64,000 nt of DNA from Opitutia bacterium (GCA_947474365.1 CANJIU010000022.1:1-64000); one strand, 5' to 3'. Counted from the first letter of the stretch, positions 1-8,665 are shown. Numbers and translations are program-made. The notes: generated from the sequence alone by a model not told the origin.

Positions 1-681
1 CAAGTTGCTCGCTCGCGCTGGGTCGGCGAAATTGAGCTTTGGATTTTGCCATCGGCACCACCCAAACAAAAGCCGGGAAGAAAGTCCCGCGAAAAATAGC
101 AATGCCCTCCGCGAGTGAAAATTACGGGGGTGAAGAAATCCGCCCTATCCGCCCTCCGATGGCATGCGAAAGAGGTTGCTGTAACTCACATCAGCGCCGA
201 TTGGCAGCGTTTGCTCGGGAGTCCATTCTGAGACGTCCTTCGGGCGCAGCGTGCGGCGCCAGCGCATGAGATCTGGTCCGACGAAACCCTTCGTGCGCCC
301 GTGTGACTGGTAGGTTGCCAGGATCCGGCCGTCGGGCAGAGCGAGCAGCGCAGGGACGTTGTGATCGTCGCATTGGAACTTTGCGTGCAACGTTGCGGAG
401 CGGGAGAGGCCGGTGTGGAGATTTCGTGAAGTCACGACCACGTCGCCAGATGAAAAACCGTCACGGTTGCAGCCGGCCACCGATCCAAAAATGAGTTGGT
501 CGCCGACGATAATCGCGCGTTCATCCTGAAACCAGCACCAGCCGCCATTGGGTTTCAACAGGAGGGTGGCATTGGGTGAGGTCGCCCCGTGGAGTCCGCC
601 AACCCCGGATAGCACTGTGAACAAGAGTGCCAGCTGCGGCCATGGCCGCAGCGGCCGGGCGAAACGCAAAAAGCGAACCAT
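1..681 (-). pseudogene. BNR_4-family secreted protein, N-terminal part, interrupted
   Basis: The reading frame starts at ATG 681 with a signal peptide (hydrophobic stretch LALLFTVLSGVGG). It carries the BNR_4 (sialidase-like beta-propeller) opening with GGWCWFQDERA, DDHNVPALLALPDGR and a RPKDVSEWTPEQTL stretch, then stops with TAG at 145-147 after about 178 residues. Members of this family are normally more than 400 residues long. Below the stop, family-like pieces continue in other frames: FRGTFFPAFVW at 62-97 and GGADGK at 39-62. This means at least two frame changes plus the stop. I read it as a decaying gene whose remaining 3' part lies outside the window. A TTG at 702 would add seven residues. 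The original role was probably recognition or cleavage of a polysaccharide. Confidence 0.55.
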
Positions 682-749
682 ACCCAACGTCGATAATCTC
701 AATCACCGGCGCCGACCAGTCCCAAACCACTTCCGCCGACGGTCTCCGC

Positions 750-2162
750 CTAAAGGGCGTGGAGCGCGCTCTTGCTCACCGCGAGACCGGCCTCTTTCAC
801 GGCTTCGCTCATTGTCGGGTGGGCGTGAATCGTGCGCGCCAGATCCTCGGCACTGCCGCCGTATTCCATGTGGGTCACAATCTCGCTGATGAGTTCGCCG
901 GCGTTGTGGCCGAGAATTTGGGCGCCGAGAATTTTGTCGGTCTTCGCGTCGGCGATAATCTTCACGTAGCCGTCCGTCACGCCAGCCGCGATCGCGCGGC
1001 CGTTGGCGGCGAAATTAAAACGCCCGATGTTGATGGCGAGGCCCTTGGCCTTGGCCGCGTCTTCGCCGATTCCGACGGAGGCCACCTCGGGATTTGTATA
1101 AACAATGGCGGGCATCAGATCCCAATTCACGTGGCCGGGCTTGCCGGCGATCCATTCCGCCACCGCGACCCCATCTTCCTCCGCCTTGTGGGCGAGCATT
1201 GGACCGGCGACGACGTCACCGATGGCCCAGATGCCGGGAACGGTGGTCTTGAGGTGGGCATCGACCTTGACGCGTTTTCGATCGTCGAGTTGCACGCCGG
1301 CCTGGTCGAGGCCGAGTCCATCGGTGAAGGGACGACGGCCGACGGAGACGAGAACCTTGTCGGCGGAGAACTCAAGTTTTCCCCCATCTCGTTCGGCGGT
1401 CAAAACGCCGTTGGTGAATCCGGTGACCTTGGCGCCGACCTCGATTTTCAGGCCCTGCTTTTGGAGGATTCGGGTGAAATTTCGGACGATATCGTCATCG
1501 TACCCCGCTGCGATTTTCGGGAGAAATTCGACCACCGTCACCCCGCTGCCCAGGCGCGACCAGACCGAGCCAAGTTCGAGCCCGATTGCTCCGCCGCCGA
1601 CCACCACGAGTTTTTTTGGAATCGAATCAAAGGAGATGGCGTGATCGCTGGAGACGATTGTCTTTCCGTCGAACTTCATAAACGGCAGCTCGACGGGGGC
1701 GGAGCCGGTGGCGATGACGATGTTTTTGGCGGTGACTGTCGTGGCCGGATTTGTTGCGCCCGGTTTTGCGGCGGCGGCGACCCCGGCGACCGAAATCGTA
1801 TTGGCGGAGACGAAGGACGCGGACCCGGTGAGGACGGTGATTTTGCGGGCCTTGGCGAGCTGGGCGACGCCCGCGACCAGCTTGGTGACGACGTCGTCCT
1901 TGCGTTTCAGGAAAGCCGTGAGATCGAGTTCGATCGCCTCGAGTTTGATGCCGTGCTCGGCGGCGTGCTGGCGCGCCCACACGAGATGTTCGCTGGAATG
2001 GAGCAGGGCCTTCGAGGGAATGCAGCCGACGTTGAGGCAGGTGCCGCCGAGGGTGGGGCGCTTTTCGACGAGTGCGACCTTGAGTCCGAGCTGAGCGGCG
2101 CGAAACGCGCAGACGTAGCCGCCGGGACCGGCGCCGATGACGATGAGATCGAAAGTATCCAT
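750..2162 (-). CDS. lpdA: Dihydrolipoyl dehydrogenase (E3), 2-oxoglutarate dehydrogenase operon
   Basis: This 470-residue flavoprotein reoxidises the dihydrolipoyl group of the E2 enzyme and passes electrons to NAD+. It shows an N-terminal FAD motif GAGPGG (10-15), the redox disulfide in GGTCLNVGCIPSK (C42 and C47), a central NAD motif VVGGGAIGLELG, and the C-terminal dimer-interface pair in HAHPTMSE (H448, E453). The length is normal for the family. It is the last gene of sucA-sucB-lpd, 80 nt behind sucB, so it is probably the dedicated E3 of the oxoglutarate complex. A second E3 gene lies at 31002-32408. A small Ala/Thr-rich insertion (about residues 130-145) lies between the FAD and NAD regions. 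The ATG at 2162 follows a C/T-rich leader with no Shine-Dalgarno sequence. Confidence 0.95.
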   Translation of the reverse strand: MDTFDLIVIGAGPGGYVCAFRAAQLGLKVALVEKRPTLGGTCLNVGCIPSKALLHSSEHLVWARQHAAEHGIKLEAIELDLTAFLKRKDDVVTKLVAGVAQLAKARKITVLTGSASFVSANTISVAGVAAAAKPGATNPATTVTAKNIVIATGSAPVELPFMKFDGKTIVSSDHAISFDSIPKKLVVVGGGAIGLELGSVWSRLGSGVTVVEFLPKIAAGYDDDIVRNFTRILQKQGLKIEVGAKVTGFTNGVLTAERDGGKLEFSADKVLVSVGRRPFTDGLGLDQAGVQLDDRKRVKVDAHLKTTVPGIWAIGDVVAGPMLAHKAEEDGVAVAEWIAGKPGHVNWDLMPAIVYTNPEVASVGIGEDAAKAKGLAINIGRFNFAANGRAIAAGVTDGYVKIIADAKTDKILGAQILGHNAGELISEIVTHMEYGGSAEDLARTIHAHPTMSEAVKEAGLAVSKSALHAL

Positions 2163-2242
2163 GGCAGGAGAGCGGAGGGTTGGGGGCCGGAAGAGACGGT
2201 TCGGGACTCTGGAACACGAACTCCAGATTCCCGCCTGCAGTA

Positions 2243-3424
2243 TCAGATTGCGATGAGCAGCCGCGCGGGATCCTCGATCACCTGCTTCACCTTCACGAGA
2301 AAGGTGACCGCCTCCTTGCCGTCCACGAGACGGTGGTCGTAACTTAACGCCACATACATCATCGGTCGGATGACGACCTGGCCATTGAGAGCGATGGGGC
2401 GGTCGTTGATCGCATGCAGCCCGAGGATGGCGCTCTGCGGCGGGTTGATGATCGGCGTCGAGAGCAGCGAACCGAAGGTGCCGCCATTGGTGATGGTGAA
2501 AACACCGCCTTCGAAATCGGCGAGGGTGATTTTTCCTTCGCGGGCGCGCTTCGCCGCATCGCCGATCGCCTTTTCGATGTCGGCCATGCCGAGGGAGTCG
2601 CAGTGGCGGATGACCGGAACCATGAGGCCCTTTTCGGTCGAGACCGCGATGCCGATGTCGTAGTAATGATTTTCGACGATGGTATCGCCGTCGAGTTGGG
2701 CGTTGACGCCGGGCACTTCCTTCAGGGCGTGAACGACCGCCTTGGTGAAGAACGACATGAAGCCGAGCTTCAGGCCGTTCTTCTTCACGAAGTCGTCCTG
2801 ATACTTCGCGCGGAGTGCCATCACGGCGGACATGTCGACCTCATTGAAGGTCGTAAGCATCGCGGCTTCGTGTTGGGCGGCGACGAGCCGCTGGGCGATT
2901 TTCGCGCGGAGCGGTGACATCTTGCGGCGCGTCTGTCGAGGCGCCGCCGGAGTTGGAGCAATTTCAGATTTGAGATTTGAGATTTGAAATTGCGGCGCCG
3001 TGGGCGCCGCATTGGCGGCGCCCAGCATGTCGCCCTTGGTGACGCGGCCGGCCTTGCCGGTACCGGCGACCGTCGCCGGGTCGATGCCAGTTTCAGCGGC
3101 GAGGCGACGGACGGCAGGGGATGGGGGATTCTCGTTTTTTGATTTCGGAGTTTCAATCGCTGGTGACGGGGTCGTTGGCGCTACGGCAGCCGGGTCGATG
3201 GTTGCGACCATCTGGCCGATCTTCACCTCGTCGCCGGCGGCGGATTTGAGGGAAATTCTTCCCGCGGCCTCGGCGGTTCCTTCGGAGGTGATCTTATCCG
3301 TTTCCAGCTCGAAGAGCGGTTGATCCTTTTTCACAATGTCGCCATCGGCTACGTGCCATTTGGCGAGGATGCCGGAGGTGATCGATTCGCCCATGGGCGG
3401 AATTTTGACTTCGAGGAGAGGCAT
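2243..3424 (-). CDS. sucB: 2-oxoglutarate dehydrogenase E2, dihydrolipoamide succinyltransferase
   Basis: This 393-residue E2 core transfers the succinyl group from lipoate to CoA. The order is a lipoyl domain (1-77, lipoylated K44 in [10 protein letters not shown]), an E3-binding domain (about 102-135, [15 protein letters not shown]), an Ala/Pro-rich linker, and the catalytic acyltransferase domain ending with YDHRLVDG (H364, D368). These are the standard E2 signatures. SucB is preferred over a pyruvate or branched-chain E2 because sucA lies directly upstream. The linker contains an in-frame AT-rich palindrome (2958-2993) encoding [12 protein letters not shown], and a second low-GC patch (SKNEN) precedes the E3-binding domain. 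Both look foreign beside the surrounding GC-rich codons. The leader is pyrimidine-rich (CTCCCTCCCGCC before ATG). Confidence 0.95.
   Translation of the reverse strand: MPLLEVKIPPMGESITSGILAKWHVADGDIVKKDQPLFELETDKITSEGTAEAAGRISLKSAAGDEVKIGQMVATIDPAAVAPTTPSPAIETPKSKNENPPSPAVRRLAAETGIDPATVAGTGKAGRVTKGDMLGAANAAPTAPQFQISNLKSEIAPTPAAPRQTRRKMSPLRAKIAQRLVAAQHEAAMLTTFNEVDMSAVMALRAKYQDDFVKKNGLKLGFMSFFTKAVVHALKEVPGVNAQLDGDTIVENHYYDIGIAVSTEKGLMVPVIRHCDSLGMADIEKAIGDAAKRAREGKITLADFEGGVFTITNGGTFGSLLSTPIINPPQSAILGLHAINDRPIALNGQVVIRPMMYVALSYDHRLVDGKEAVTFLVKVKQVIEDPARLLIAI
2958..2993. repeat. 36-nt AT-rich palindromic element inside the sucB linker
   Basis: The element begins GCAATTTCA and ends TGAAATTGC, a perfect 9-bp inverted repeat. 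Between the ends, short AAATCTC-like direct repeats stand in tandem (reading on the minus strand). It is 36 nt, exactly 12 codons, so sucB stays open. Its AT-rich base composition contrasts sharply with the GC-rich flanks. It looks like a short palindromic repeat unit dropped into a tolerant interdomain linker. I noticed no second copy in the window by eye. Confidence 0.6.
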
Positions 3425-3542
3425 GGCGGGAGGGAGTAGCGGTCAGGGGGCGTCGGGTGGCGAGGAGGAAAGGCCGGAGGCGCGGGTACCGGATGGTCGG
3501 ATATGCTTGGTTTCTGTTGCTTATTACTCGCCGCCTCGGAGG

Positions 3543-6326
3543 TTACAGATTGAAGGCGTCCTGGAGGAAGGCGGCGAGTTCGAAGCGATGCAGTGCGAGG
3601 GCGCCGACAGCGGGAGAGGCGGCGGCATCGCGGCCGCAATAAAGCGGGGTGAAGCCGAAAATCTTCGCGAGTTGAGGGGCGATGTAGGACCAAGCCCCCA
3701 TGTTTTGCGGCTCTTCCTGGCACCAGAGCACGCGGGCGCCGGCGTACTGATCGGCGAGTTTGGCGAGTCGGTCGTGGTGCAGCGGGTAAAGCTGCTCGAT
3801 GCGCACGATGGCAACGTCGTTGAGCTTGTTCCTGATCCGGTAGTCCACGAGATCGTAGTAGACCTTGCCTGAGCAAAGCAGCAGGCGGGTGGGCTTCGCG
3901 GGGGCGGCGGGATCGTCGATGATTTCCTGGAACGTTCCAGTGGTGAACTCGTCGATACGGGAAACCGCGGCCGGATTGCGCAACAGAGACTTGGGCGACA
4001 TGACCACGAGCGGTTTCTTGACGTCGCGCTTCACCTGGCGGCGCAAGGCGTGGAAGAAATTTGCGGGTGTCGTGATATTGGCGACCTGAATGTTGTCCTC
4101 GGCACAAAGCTGCAGGAACCGCTCAAGCCGGGCGGATGAGTGCTCGGGCCCCTGGCCTTCATAGCCGTGCGGCAACAGCAGCACGAGACCGCTGGTGCGC
4201 TGCCATTTCGATTCGCCGGCGGCAATGAACTGGTCAATCACCACCTGCGCGCCGTTGGCGAAATCTCCAAACTGCGCTTCCCACATGCAGAGCATGTCAT
4301 GATAATCGAGGGAGTAGCCGTAGTCGAAGCCGAGGACGGCGGCTTCGGAGAGCAGGGAATTGTAGACGCAGAAGCGCGCCTGTTTCGGATCGAGATTCTT
4401 GAGCGGCGCGTAGGTCGCGTTGTTCTCCATGTCGTGGAGCACGGCATGGCGGTGACTGAACGTGCCGCGTTCACAGTCCTGGCCGCTGAGCCGGATGGGA
4501 ACGCCCTCGAGCACGAGTGTGCCGAAGGCGAGCGCTTCCGCGAATCCCCAGTCTAGCGGACCGCCCGCCTGATGGGCGGTGGCGCGGGCCTCAAGGAAGC
4601 GCTTGATTTTGGGATTGGGCCGGAAGCTTGCGGGCACAGTCGTGAGACCCGCCACGACCCGATCGATGAGATCGCGCCCGACGCCGGTGGCGACGGGCTT
4701 GAAGTGAAAGTCGGGCTGGAAGATGGCGGTGGAGCCGGCAAATTTTTTCGCCTCGGCGGCGGCGGCGCGCTTGGCCGACTTCGCGGTTTCGGTGGCCTTC
4801 GCTTTTTCGAGATTCTTTTCGAGCGCCTCGGAATACTCGGCGCGAATCGCCTCCGACTTGGCTTCGGTGATGACGCCCTCGGCCACGAGCTTCTTCGTGA
4901 GCACGGCCGAGATGGGCGGATGCACCGCGATCTTTTTGTAGAGCAGAGGCTGGGTAAATGCCGGTTCGTCGGTCTCGTTGTGCCCGTGCTTGCGGTAGCA
5001 GAACATGTCGATCACGACGTCGCGCTGAAATTTCACGCGGAACTCGAGCGCGAGGCGCGCGACGTGGCACACGGCCTCGGGATCGTCGCCATTCACGTGA
5101 AAAACGGGCGCCTCGATCATCTTGGCGACATCGGTGCAGTAATGGGTCGAGCGGGAGTCGCGCGGTTCGGTCGTAAATCCGATCTGGTTGTTCACGACGA
5201 TGTGGAGCGTGCCTCCGGTGGTGTAACCGGGAAGCTGCGACATGTTCAGCGTCTCCGTCACGACGCCCTGGCCGGCGAACGCCGCGTCGCCGTGGATCAG
5301 GAGCGGAAGCACGCGCCAGCGCTCGTCGATTGCGCCGCGGGCGCGCTGTCGGGCGCGGGCCTTGCCCTCGACGACGGGATTTACGATTTCGAGATGCGAG
5401 GGATTCGCTGCGAGACGGACCTCGACCTTCTTGCCGGACGCAGTTTCGAGGATCGCCTCGTAGCCGAGGTGGTATTTCACGTCGCCATCCCCACCGACCG
5501 TGTCCGGCAGGTAGTTCTCGGAAAACTGTTCGAACAGCACATCGAAGTTTTTCCGCATCACGCTGGTGAGGATGTTGAGCCGGCCGCGGTGCGCCATGCC
5601 CATGACGACCTCTTCAACGCCGAGCTTGGGACAATGTTCGATGATGGAGTCGACCGCCGCCACCATCGTCTCGCCGCCTTCGAGTGAAAAACGTTTCTGG
5701 CCGACGTACTTGGTGTGCAGAAACCGTTCAAAAAGCTCGGCTTTGTGTACGCGGCGGAGGATGCGGATTCTCTCGGCTTTCGAGAAGTCGGGTTGGTTGC
5801 GGGCGGCCTCCATTTTCTCCTGCAGCCAAAGCCTGACTTCGACGTCCTGGATGTGGGTGTATTCGACGCCGATCCGGTCGCAATAGGTGGTCCGCAGCGC
5901 GATCAGGATGTCGCGGAGTTTCATCTGGCCGCCGCCGAGGTAGGTGCCGATGTCGTACGACGTGTCGAGGTCATCATCACTCAAGCCAAAGGAAGCGAGG
6001 GTCAGCTTAGGGTGGATCGGTGGCGGATCGCCCAGGGGATCAAGATGCGCTTCGAAATGTCCAATCGAGCGGTACGTGCTGATCAGGTGATGGACCCGGG
6101 ACTGGCGCGGGCTGTCGATAATCGGCGCAGTGGCGTGAGACTGTGATTCCTCGGCGGCCGCCGCGGACAGTGCTGCGACGGGTGAAGGACCGTTGGTGCC
6201 GAGGGTGAAGCCTTGGAAAAAGGCGCGCCAGGTGGGGTCGACCGAATTGGGATCTTTCAACCATGCCTGGTAGGACGCCTCGATGATTTCGGCGTTGGCA
6301 TGACTGGGAAAGGAGGAGCGATTCAT
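3543..6326 (-). CDS. sucA: 2-oxoglutarate dehydrogenase E1 component
   Basis: This thiamine-diphosphate enzyme decarboxylates 2-oxoglutarate and succinylates the lipoyl arm of SucB, in the TCA cycle. The start at ATG 6326 gives 927 residues, as expected for the family, and begins with the typical segment NAEIIEASYQAWLKDPNSVD. The frame is open to 6395, but those 23 residues are not family-like. Visible motifs include HRGRLN (246-251), GDAAFAGQGVVTETLNMS, the TPP/Mg region VVNNQIGFTT and HVNGDDPEAV, and RKHGHNETDEP. The C-terminal transketolase-like half contains PHGYEGQGPEHSSARLERFL and a QEEPQNMGAW stretch. It heads the operon sucA-sucB-lpd. The leader before ATG reads ACATCTCCTTCC, without Shine-Dalgarno. 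Confidence 0.96.
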   Translation of the reverse strand: MNRSSFPSHANAEIIEASYQAWLKDPNSVDPTWRAFFQGFTLGTNGPSPVAALSAAAAEESQSHATAPIIDSPRQSRVHHLISTYRSIGHFEAHLDPLGDPPPIHPKLTLASFGLSDDDLDTSYDIGTYLGGGQMKLRDILIALRTTYCDRIGVEYTHIQDVEVRLWLQEKMEAARNQPDFSKAERIRILRRVHKAELFERFLHTKYVGQKRFSLEGGETMVAAVDSIIEHCPKLGVEEVVMGMAHRGRLNILTSVMRKNFDVLFEQFSENYLPDTVGGDGDVKYHLGYEAILETASGKKVEVRLAANPSHLEIVNPVVEGKARARQRARGAIDERWRVLPLLIHGDAAFAGQGVVTETLNMSQLPGYTTGGTLHIVVNNQIGFTTEPRDSRSTHYCTDVAKMIEAPVFHVNGDDPEAVCHVARLALEFRVKFQRDVVIDMFCYRKHGHNETDEPAFTQPLLYKKIAVHPPISAVLTKKLVAEGVITEAKSEAIRAEYSEALEKNLEKAKATETAKSAKRAAAAEAKKFAGSTAIFQPDFHFKPVATGVGRDLIDRVVAGLTTVPASFRPNPKIKRFLEARATAHQAGGPLDWGFAEALAFGTLVLEGVPIRLSGQDCERGTFSHRHAVLHDMENNATYAPLKNLDPKQARFCVYNSLLSEAAVLGFDYGYSLDYHDMLCMWEAQFGDFANGAQVVIDQFIAAGESKWQRTSGLVLLLPHGYEGQGPEHSSARLERFLQLCAEDNIQVANITTPANFFHALRRQVKRDVKKPLVVMSPKSLLRNPAAVSRIDEFTTGTFQEIIDDPAAPAKPTRLLLCSGKVYYDLVDYRIRNKLNDVAIVRIEQLYPLHHDRLAKLADQYAGARVLWCQEEPQNMGAWSYIAPQLAKIFGFTPLYCGRDAAASPAVGALALHRFELAAFLQDAFNL

Positions 6327-6494
6327 GGAAGGAGATGTGTGCGGTGCGGCCGGCGGATACCGTCCTGAAGAGAAAATGATCGGTGAATGGACCACACCGA
6401 ACGAGTCGTGACAAGAGCCGGTCCGTACCGGCGCAGGATTGCAATCGTCCTTAACGTGGGTAACAGCCGGATTAGTAAATCCCGGTTATCATTC

Positions 6495-6740
6495 ATGGAA
6501 ATTCAGATCAAAGAGTCCCTTGTTGCGTTGTTGGCTGCCATCAAAGCATCTGACGGCCAGACAATTGCAGCGGAAATGGTGAAGCTCGACGAATACCTTG
6601 CTCGCGGGCGGGCCGGCTTGCACCCGCAGCTCGTTCATTTTCTGGAAAACCGCAGCTATGCCAAAGCCCTGATGTTTCTGGGTGGAGAGACCGATATTCC
6701 CGTGGGCGTGTGCGGCGGCCGCGCCGGTCGGAAGCCGTGA
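6495..6740 (+). CDS. Small conserved hypothetical protein with GGETDIPVGVCGG C-terminus
   Basis: The ORF encodes 81 residues from ATG 6495 (the frame is open further upstream, without family support). The predicted product is an amphipathic helical N-terminal two thirds (ESLVALLAAIKASDG...MVKLDEYLARG) followed by HPQLVHFLENRSYAKALMFLGGETDIPVGVCGG. I recognise no catalytic motif and no signal or membrane segment. It lies 9 nt upstream of the SUI1-family gene on the same strand, so the two are probably cotranscribed. The Gly-rich tail with a single Cys is the only notable feature. Function unknown. The gene is divergent from sucA, with a 168-nt intergenic region. Confidence 0.7.
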   Translation: MEIQIKESLVALLAAIKASDGQTIAAEMVKLDEYLARGRAGLHPQLVHFLENRSYAKALMFLGGETDIPVGVCGGRAGRKP

Positions 6741-6749
6741 GAATTTTGC

Positions 6750-7142
6750 ATGAACAACCAAAAGATTTCCACTGATGGGGGCCAGGGGCTGGGGCAAAAT
6801 CCCTTTGCCGCCTTGAGTGGCGTGGGCTTGCCCAACGTCGCCAAGTCGATGCCGGGGGCTGCTTCTCCATCGAAACAACCCAAGGTTGAGATCAAAAATC
6901 GCGGGCGGGTGGATATCCGACGGGAGACGGGTGGGCGGGGGGGGAAGACGGTGACGGTGATCGACGGGTTTGTCGGGATCGGTCTGCCGGAAAAAGAACA
7001 GCTCACGAAGAAAATGCGCGCGGCCTGTGGCTGCGGCGGCACCGTCAAGGACGGTGAGATCGTCATCCAAGGCGATCAGCGAGAGACGATCGCGCGGATT
7101 CTGAGTGAAGCTGGTTTCCGCCCGGTGTTTGCGGGCGGGTAG
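6750..7142 (+). CDS. SUI1/eIF1-family translation factor (YciH-like)
   Basis: This 130-residue protein has a Gly/Pro/Lys-rich unstructured N-terminal half (1-65) and a C-terminal SUI1 fold. The fold is marked by TVIDGFVGIGLPEKEQLTKKMRAACGCGGTVKDG-type residues, then IVIQGDQRETIARIL and GF. The CGCGGTVKDGEIVIQGDQR block is the hallmark of bacterial and archaeal eIF1-like proteins, which bind near the ribosomal P site. The bacterial role is poorly defined and is assigned by homology only. It shares an operon with the 81-residue gene upstream. Convergent metF follows after 22 nt, and I see no clear hairpin terminator there. Confidence 0.88.
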   Translation: MNNQKISTDGGQGLGQNPFAALSGVGLPNVAKSMPGAASPSKQPKVEIKNRGRVDIRRETGGRGGKTVTVIDGFVGIGLPEKEQLTKKMRAACGCGGTVKDGEIVIQGDQRETIARILSEAGFRPVFAGG

Positions 7143-7164
7143 GCAACCCGGCCGGTGGCGGGCG

Positions 7165-8043
7165 CTAGGCGGCCAACCCGGCTGTCAGTGCGAGAGCGCC
7201 CTTGGCGCGATTCAAAATGTAGAGATGATAGCCGGGCGCGCCATTGGCTAGGAGGCCACGGATCTGGGTTAGCGCCCAGTCGATCCCGATTGTTTCCAAC
7301 ACGTCGGCGTTTTCGGCGGCGACTTCCAGCCGGGTAACGAGCTGCGCGGGTAACGTTGCCCCGCACATTTGGGTGAAGCGCTGAATCTGTTTGAGCGAAA
7401 GCACCGGCATGATCCCAGGTACGATCGGGACCGTGATACCGGTGGCGCGGCACTTCTCGACGAAGCGATAATAAACGGCGTTGTCGAAAAAGAGCTGCGT
7501 CGTGATGAACGCGGCGCCGGCGTCGACTTTGCGCTTCAAATGGGTGAGGTCGACGTCGAGGGACGGCGCTTCGGGATGTTTTTCGGGATACCCGGCGACT
7601 CCCAAGCAAAATTCGGGCTGACGCGCCTTCAGCAACGTGACGAGTTCGCTCGCGTTACGTAGACCGTCGTTCGCCACTTTGAATTCGGTCGACCCCTTCG
7701 GCGGATCACCCCGCAACGTCATGATATTCCGGAATCCGCCGGCGTGGATGCGGTCCGCAATTTCGCCCAGCTCGGCGCGGGCATGACCGACGCAGGTGAG
7801 GTGCGGCATCACTGTGAAGCCAAACTCGTTCTTCAGCAGTGAACTGACCTGCGCGGTGCGGTCGCGCGTGGTGCCGCCGGCGCCGTACGTGACCGAAACG
7901 AAATCCGGATTCATCCGCTTCAGCGCGCCTGCCGTCGCGCGCAGGGCGTCGACTCCCGCGTCGTCCTTCGGCGGGAAGAACTCGAGCGAGCGAAGCGGGC
8001 GTTTTTGCGCGAAGAGGTCGGAGATCGGCCGGTCTGGCGTCAT
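7165..8043 (-). CDS. metF: Methylenetetrahydrofolate reductase
   Basis: MetF reduces 5,10-methylene-THF to 5-methyl-THF with FAD, feeding methionine synthesis. The start at ATG 8043 gives 292 residues, the usual length. The open frame upstream would run into the tRNA gene and is rejected. TIM-barrel motifs include LEFFPPKDDAG near the N-terminus, SVTYGAGGTTRDRT, VMPHLTCVGH, GGFRNIMTLRGDPP, AAFITTQLFFDN and VPGIMPVL. The GDPP and QLFFDN stretches contact FAD and folate in the family. The gene stands alone with its own promoter region. A palindrome at 8050-8073 overlaps the likely promoter and suggests regulation by methionine status, which is inference. Confidence 0.95.
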   Translation of the reverse strand: MTPDRPISDLFAQKRPLRSLEFFPPKDDAGVDALRATAGALKRMNPDFVSVTYGAGGTTRDRTAQVSSLLKNEFGFTVMPHLTCVGHARAELGEIADRIHAGGFRNIMTLRGDPPKGSTEFKVANDGLRNASELVTLLKARQPEFCLGVAGYPEKHPEAPSLDVDLTHLKRKVDAGAAFITTQLFFDNAVYYRFVEKCRATGITVPIVPGIMPVLSLKQIQRFTQMCGATLPAQLVTRLEVAAENADVLETIGIDWALTQIRGLLANGAPGYHLYILNRAKGALALTAGLAA

Positions 8044-8049
8044 ATTCGC

Positions 8050-8073
8050 ATCAACGCATATGGAAGCGTTGAT
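8050..8073 (-). promoter_or_regulatory. Palindromic operator candidate at the metF start
   Basis: The perfect inverted repeat ATCAACGC-N8-GCGTTGAT ends 6 nt before the metF start codon. On the minus strand a possible promoter overlaps it: TTTACA at 8082-8077, 16-nt spacer, TATGCG at 8060-8055. A dyad sitting over the -10 box fits repression by a dimeric regulator. No regulator gene lies next to it. The position and symmetry are observed. The function is inferred. Confidence 0.5.
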
Positions 8074-8120
8074 ATGTGTAAAGAACCGATTGTGTTCGGC
8101 ATTTGTCGTGTGGATAAAAT

Positions 8121-8197
8121 TGGCGGACCCGGAGGGACTCGAACCCCCGACCCCTTGGTTCGAAGCCAAGTGCTCTATCCAATTGAGCTACGGGTCC
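8121..8197 (-). tRNA. tRNA-Arg (anticodon UCG)
   Basis: The minus strand folds into a complete cloverleaf: acceptor GGACCCG pairing CGGGTCC, D arm GCTC/GAGC, anticodon stem CTTGG/CCAAG with loop CTTCGAA (anticodon TCG, codon CGA), and T arm with the invariant TTCGAGT loop. The discriminator is G, and the CCA end is encoded (8121-8123). The gene is 77 nt including CCA. Confidence 0.95.
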
Positions 8198-8314
8198 GTG
8201 AAGGATTGCACGCCGCGCGAAATCCGAATTTGGCAGGCGCCGAACTGTCGCCGTACTCAGAATGCGTTGGATGCGACACGTCAATCCTCCTGATTCGTGT
8301 CGTGCAGGGACCGG

Positions 8315-8340
8315 GCAAACGCCGACGCGGCGGCGTTTGC
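8315..8340. other. 10-bp perfect hairpin without T-run
   Basis: GCAAACGCCG and CGGCGTTTGC face each other across a 6-nt loop. The site lies between the tRNA and the 3' end of the 94-residue ORF, so it could end transcription of the leftward Ldh operon. Neither flank has a T-tract, so a classical intrinsic terminator is not supported. The rest of 8198-8380 shows only a weaker GCGACACG/CGTGTCG inverted repeat. Confidence 0.4.
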
Positions 8341-8380
8341 GGAAGAATACGTGACGGTGATTAATATCCTGGCCCTGTTT

Positions 8381-8665
8381 TCATCGCAGCGACCAGGCGG
8401 AAACTTGGCGTTGGGAAAACTCGATGGTGCCGATTCGGAGGGCCAGCGCTTCACGACGGTTGAGCGGCAGTTCGGGCGCGTGGGCAAGGTCCAGTCGGCC
8501 CTCCAAATGCGACAGGTTATGTCCGGTCAGGTCGACCTGAACCATCTGCCCGACTGGAATCTGCCAGAGAGCCGAGACCTCTTCGTAGAAGCCGGAGCGC
8601 GGATCCGGCACGTGTAACTCAGGAGCCGCGCCGTCTGCGAAGAGGAACTCTCCCTGATGCTCCAT
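8381..8665 (-). CDS. Hypothetical protein, 94 residues, downstream of the Ldh-type reductase
   Basis: The ORF starts at ATG 8665, 24 nt after the reductase stop, on the same strand. The product is acidic, soluble-looking, without signal peptide, membrane segment or Cys. It contains ALWQIPVGQMVQVDLTGHNLSHLEGRLDLA and an LALRIGTIEF segment. It may form a small beta-rich domain. I do not recognise the family. Its place directly behind a metabolic gene and its base composition support a real gene, but no function can be assigned. Confidence 0.6.
   Translation of the reverse strand: MEHQGEFLFADGAAPELHVPDPRSGFYEEVSALWQIPVGQMVQVDLTGHNLSHLEGRLDLAHAPELPLNRREALALRIGTIEFSQRQVSAWSLR

Noticed and set aside
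627..2342. Long open frame on the plus strand opposite lpd
   Set aside because: It lies entirely antisense to a gene with full family motifs, its product has no recognisable domain, and long antisense frames are common in GC-rich DNA.
4572..5687. 371-codon plus-strand frame opposite sucA
   Set aside because: The opposite strand codes for conserved E1 motifs through the whole length, and the plus-strand product is low-complexity and without motifs.
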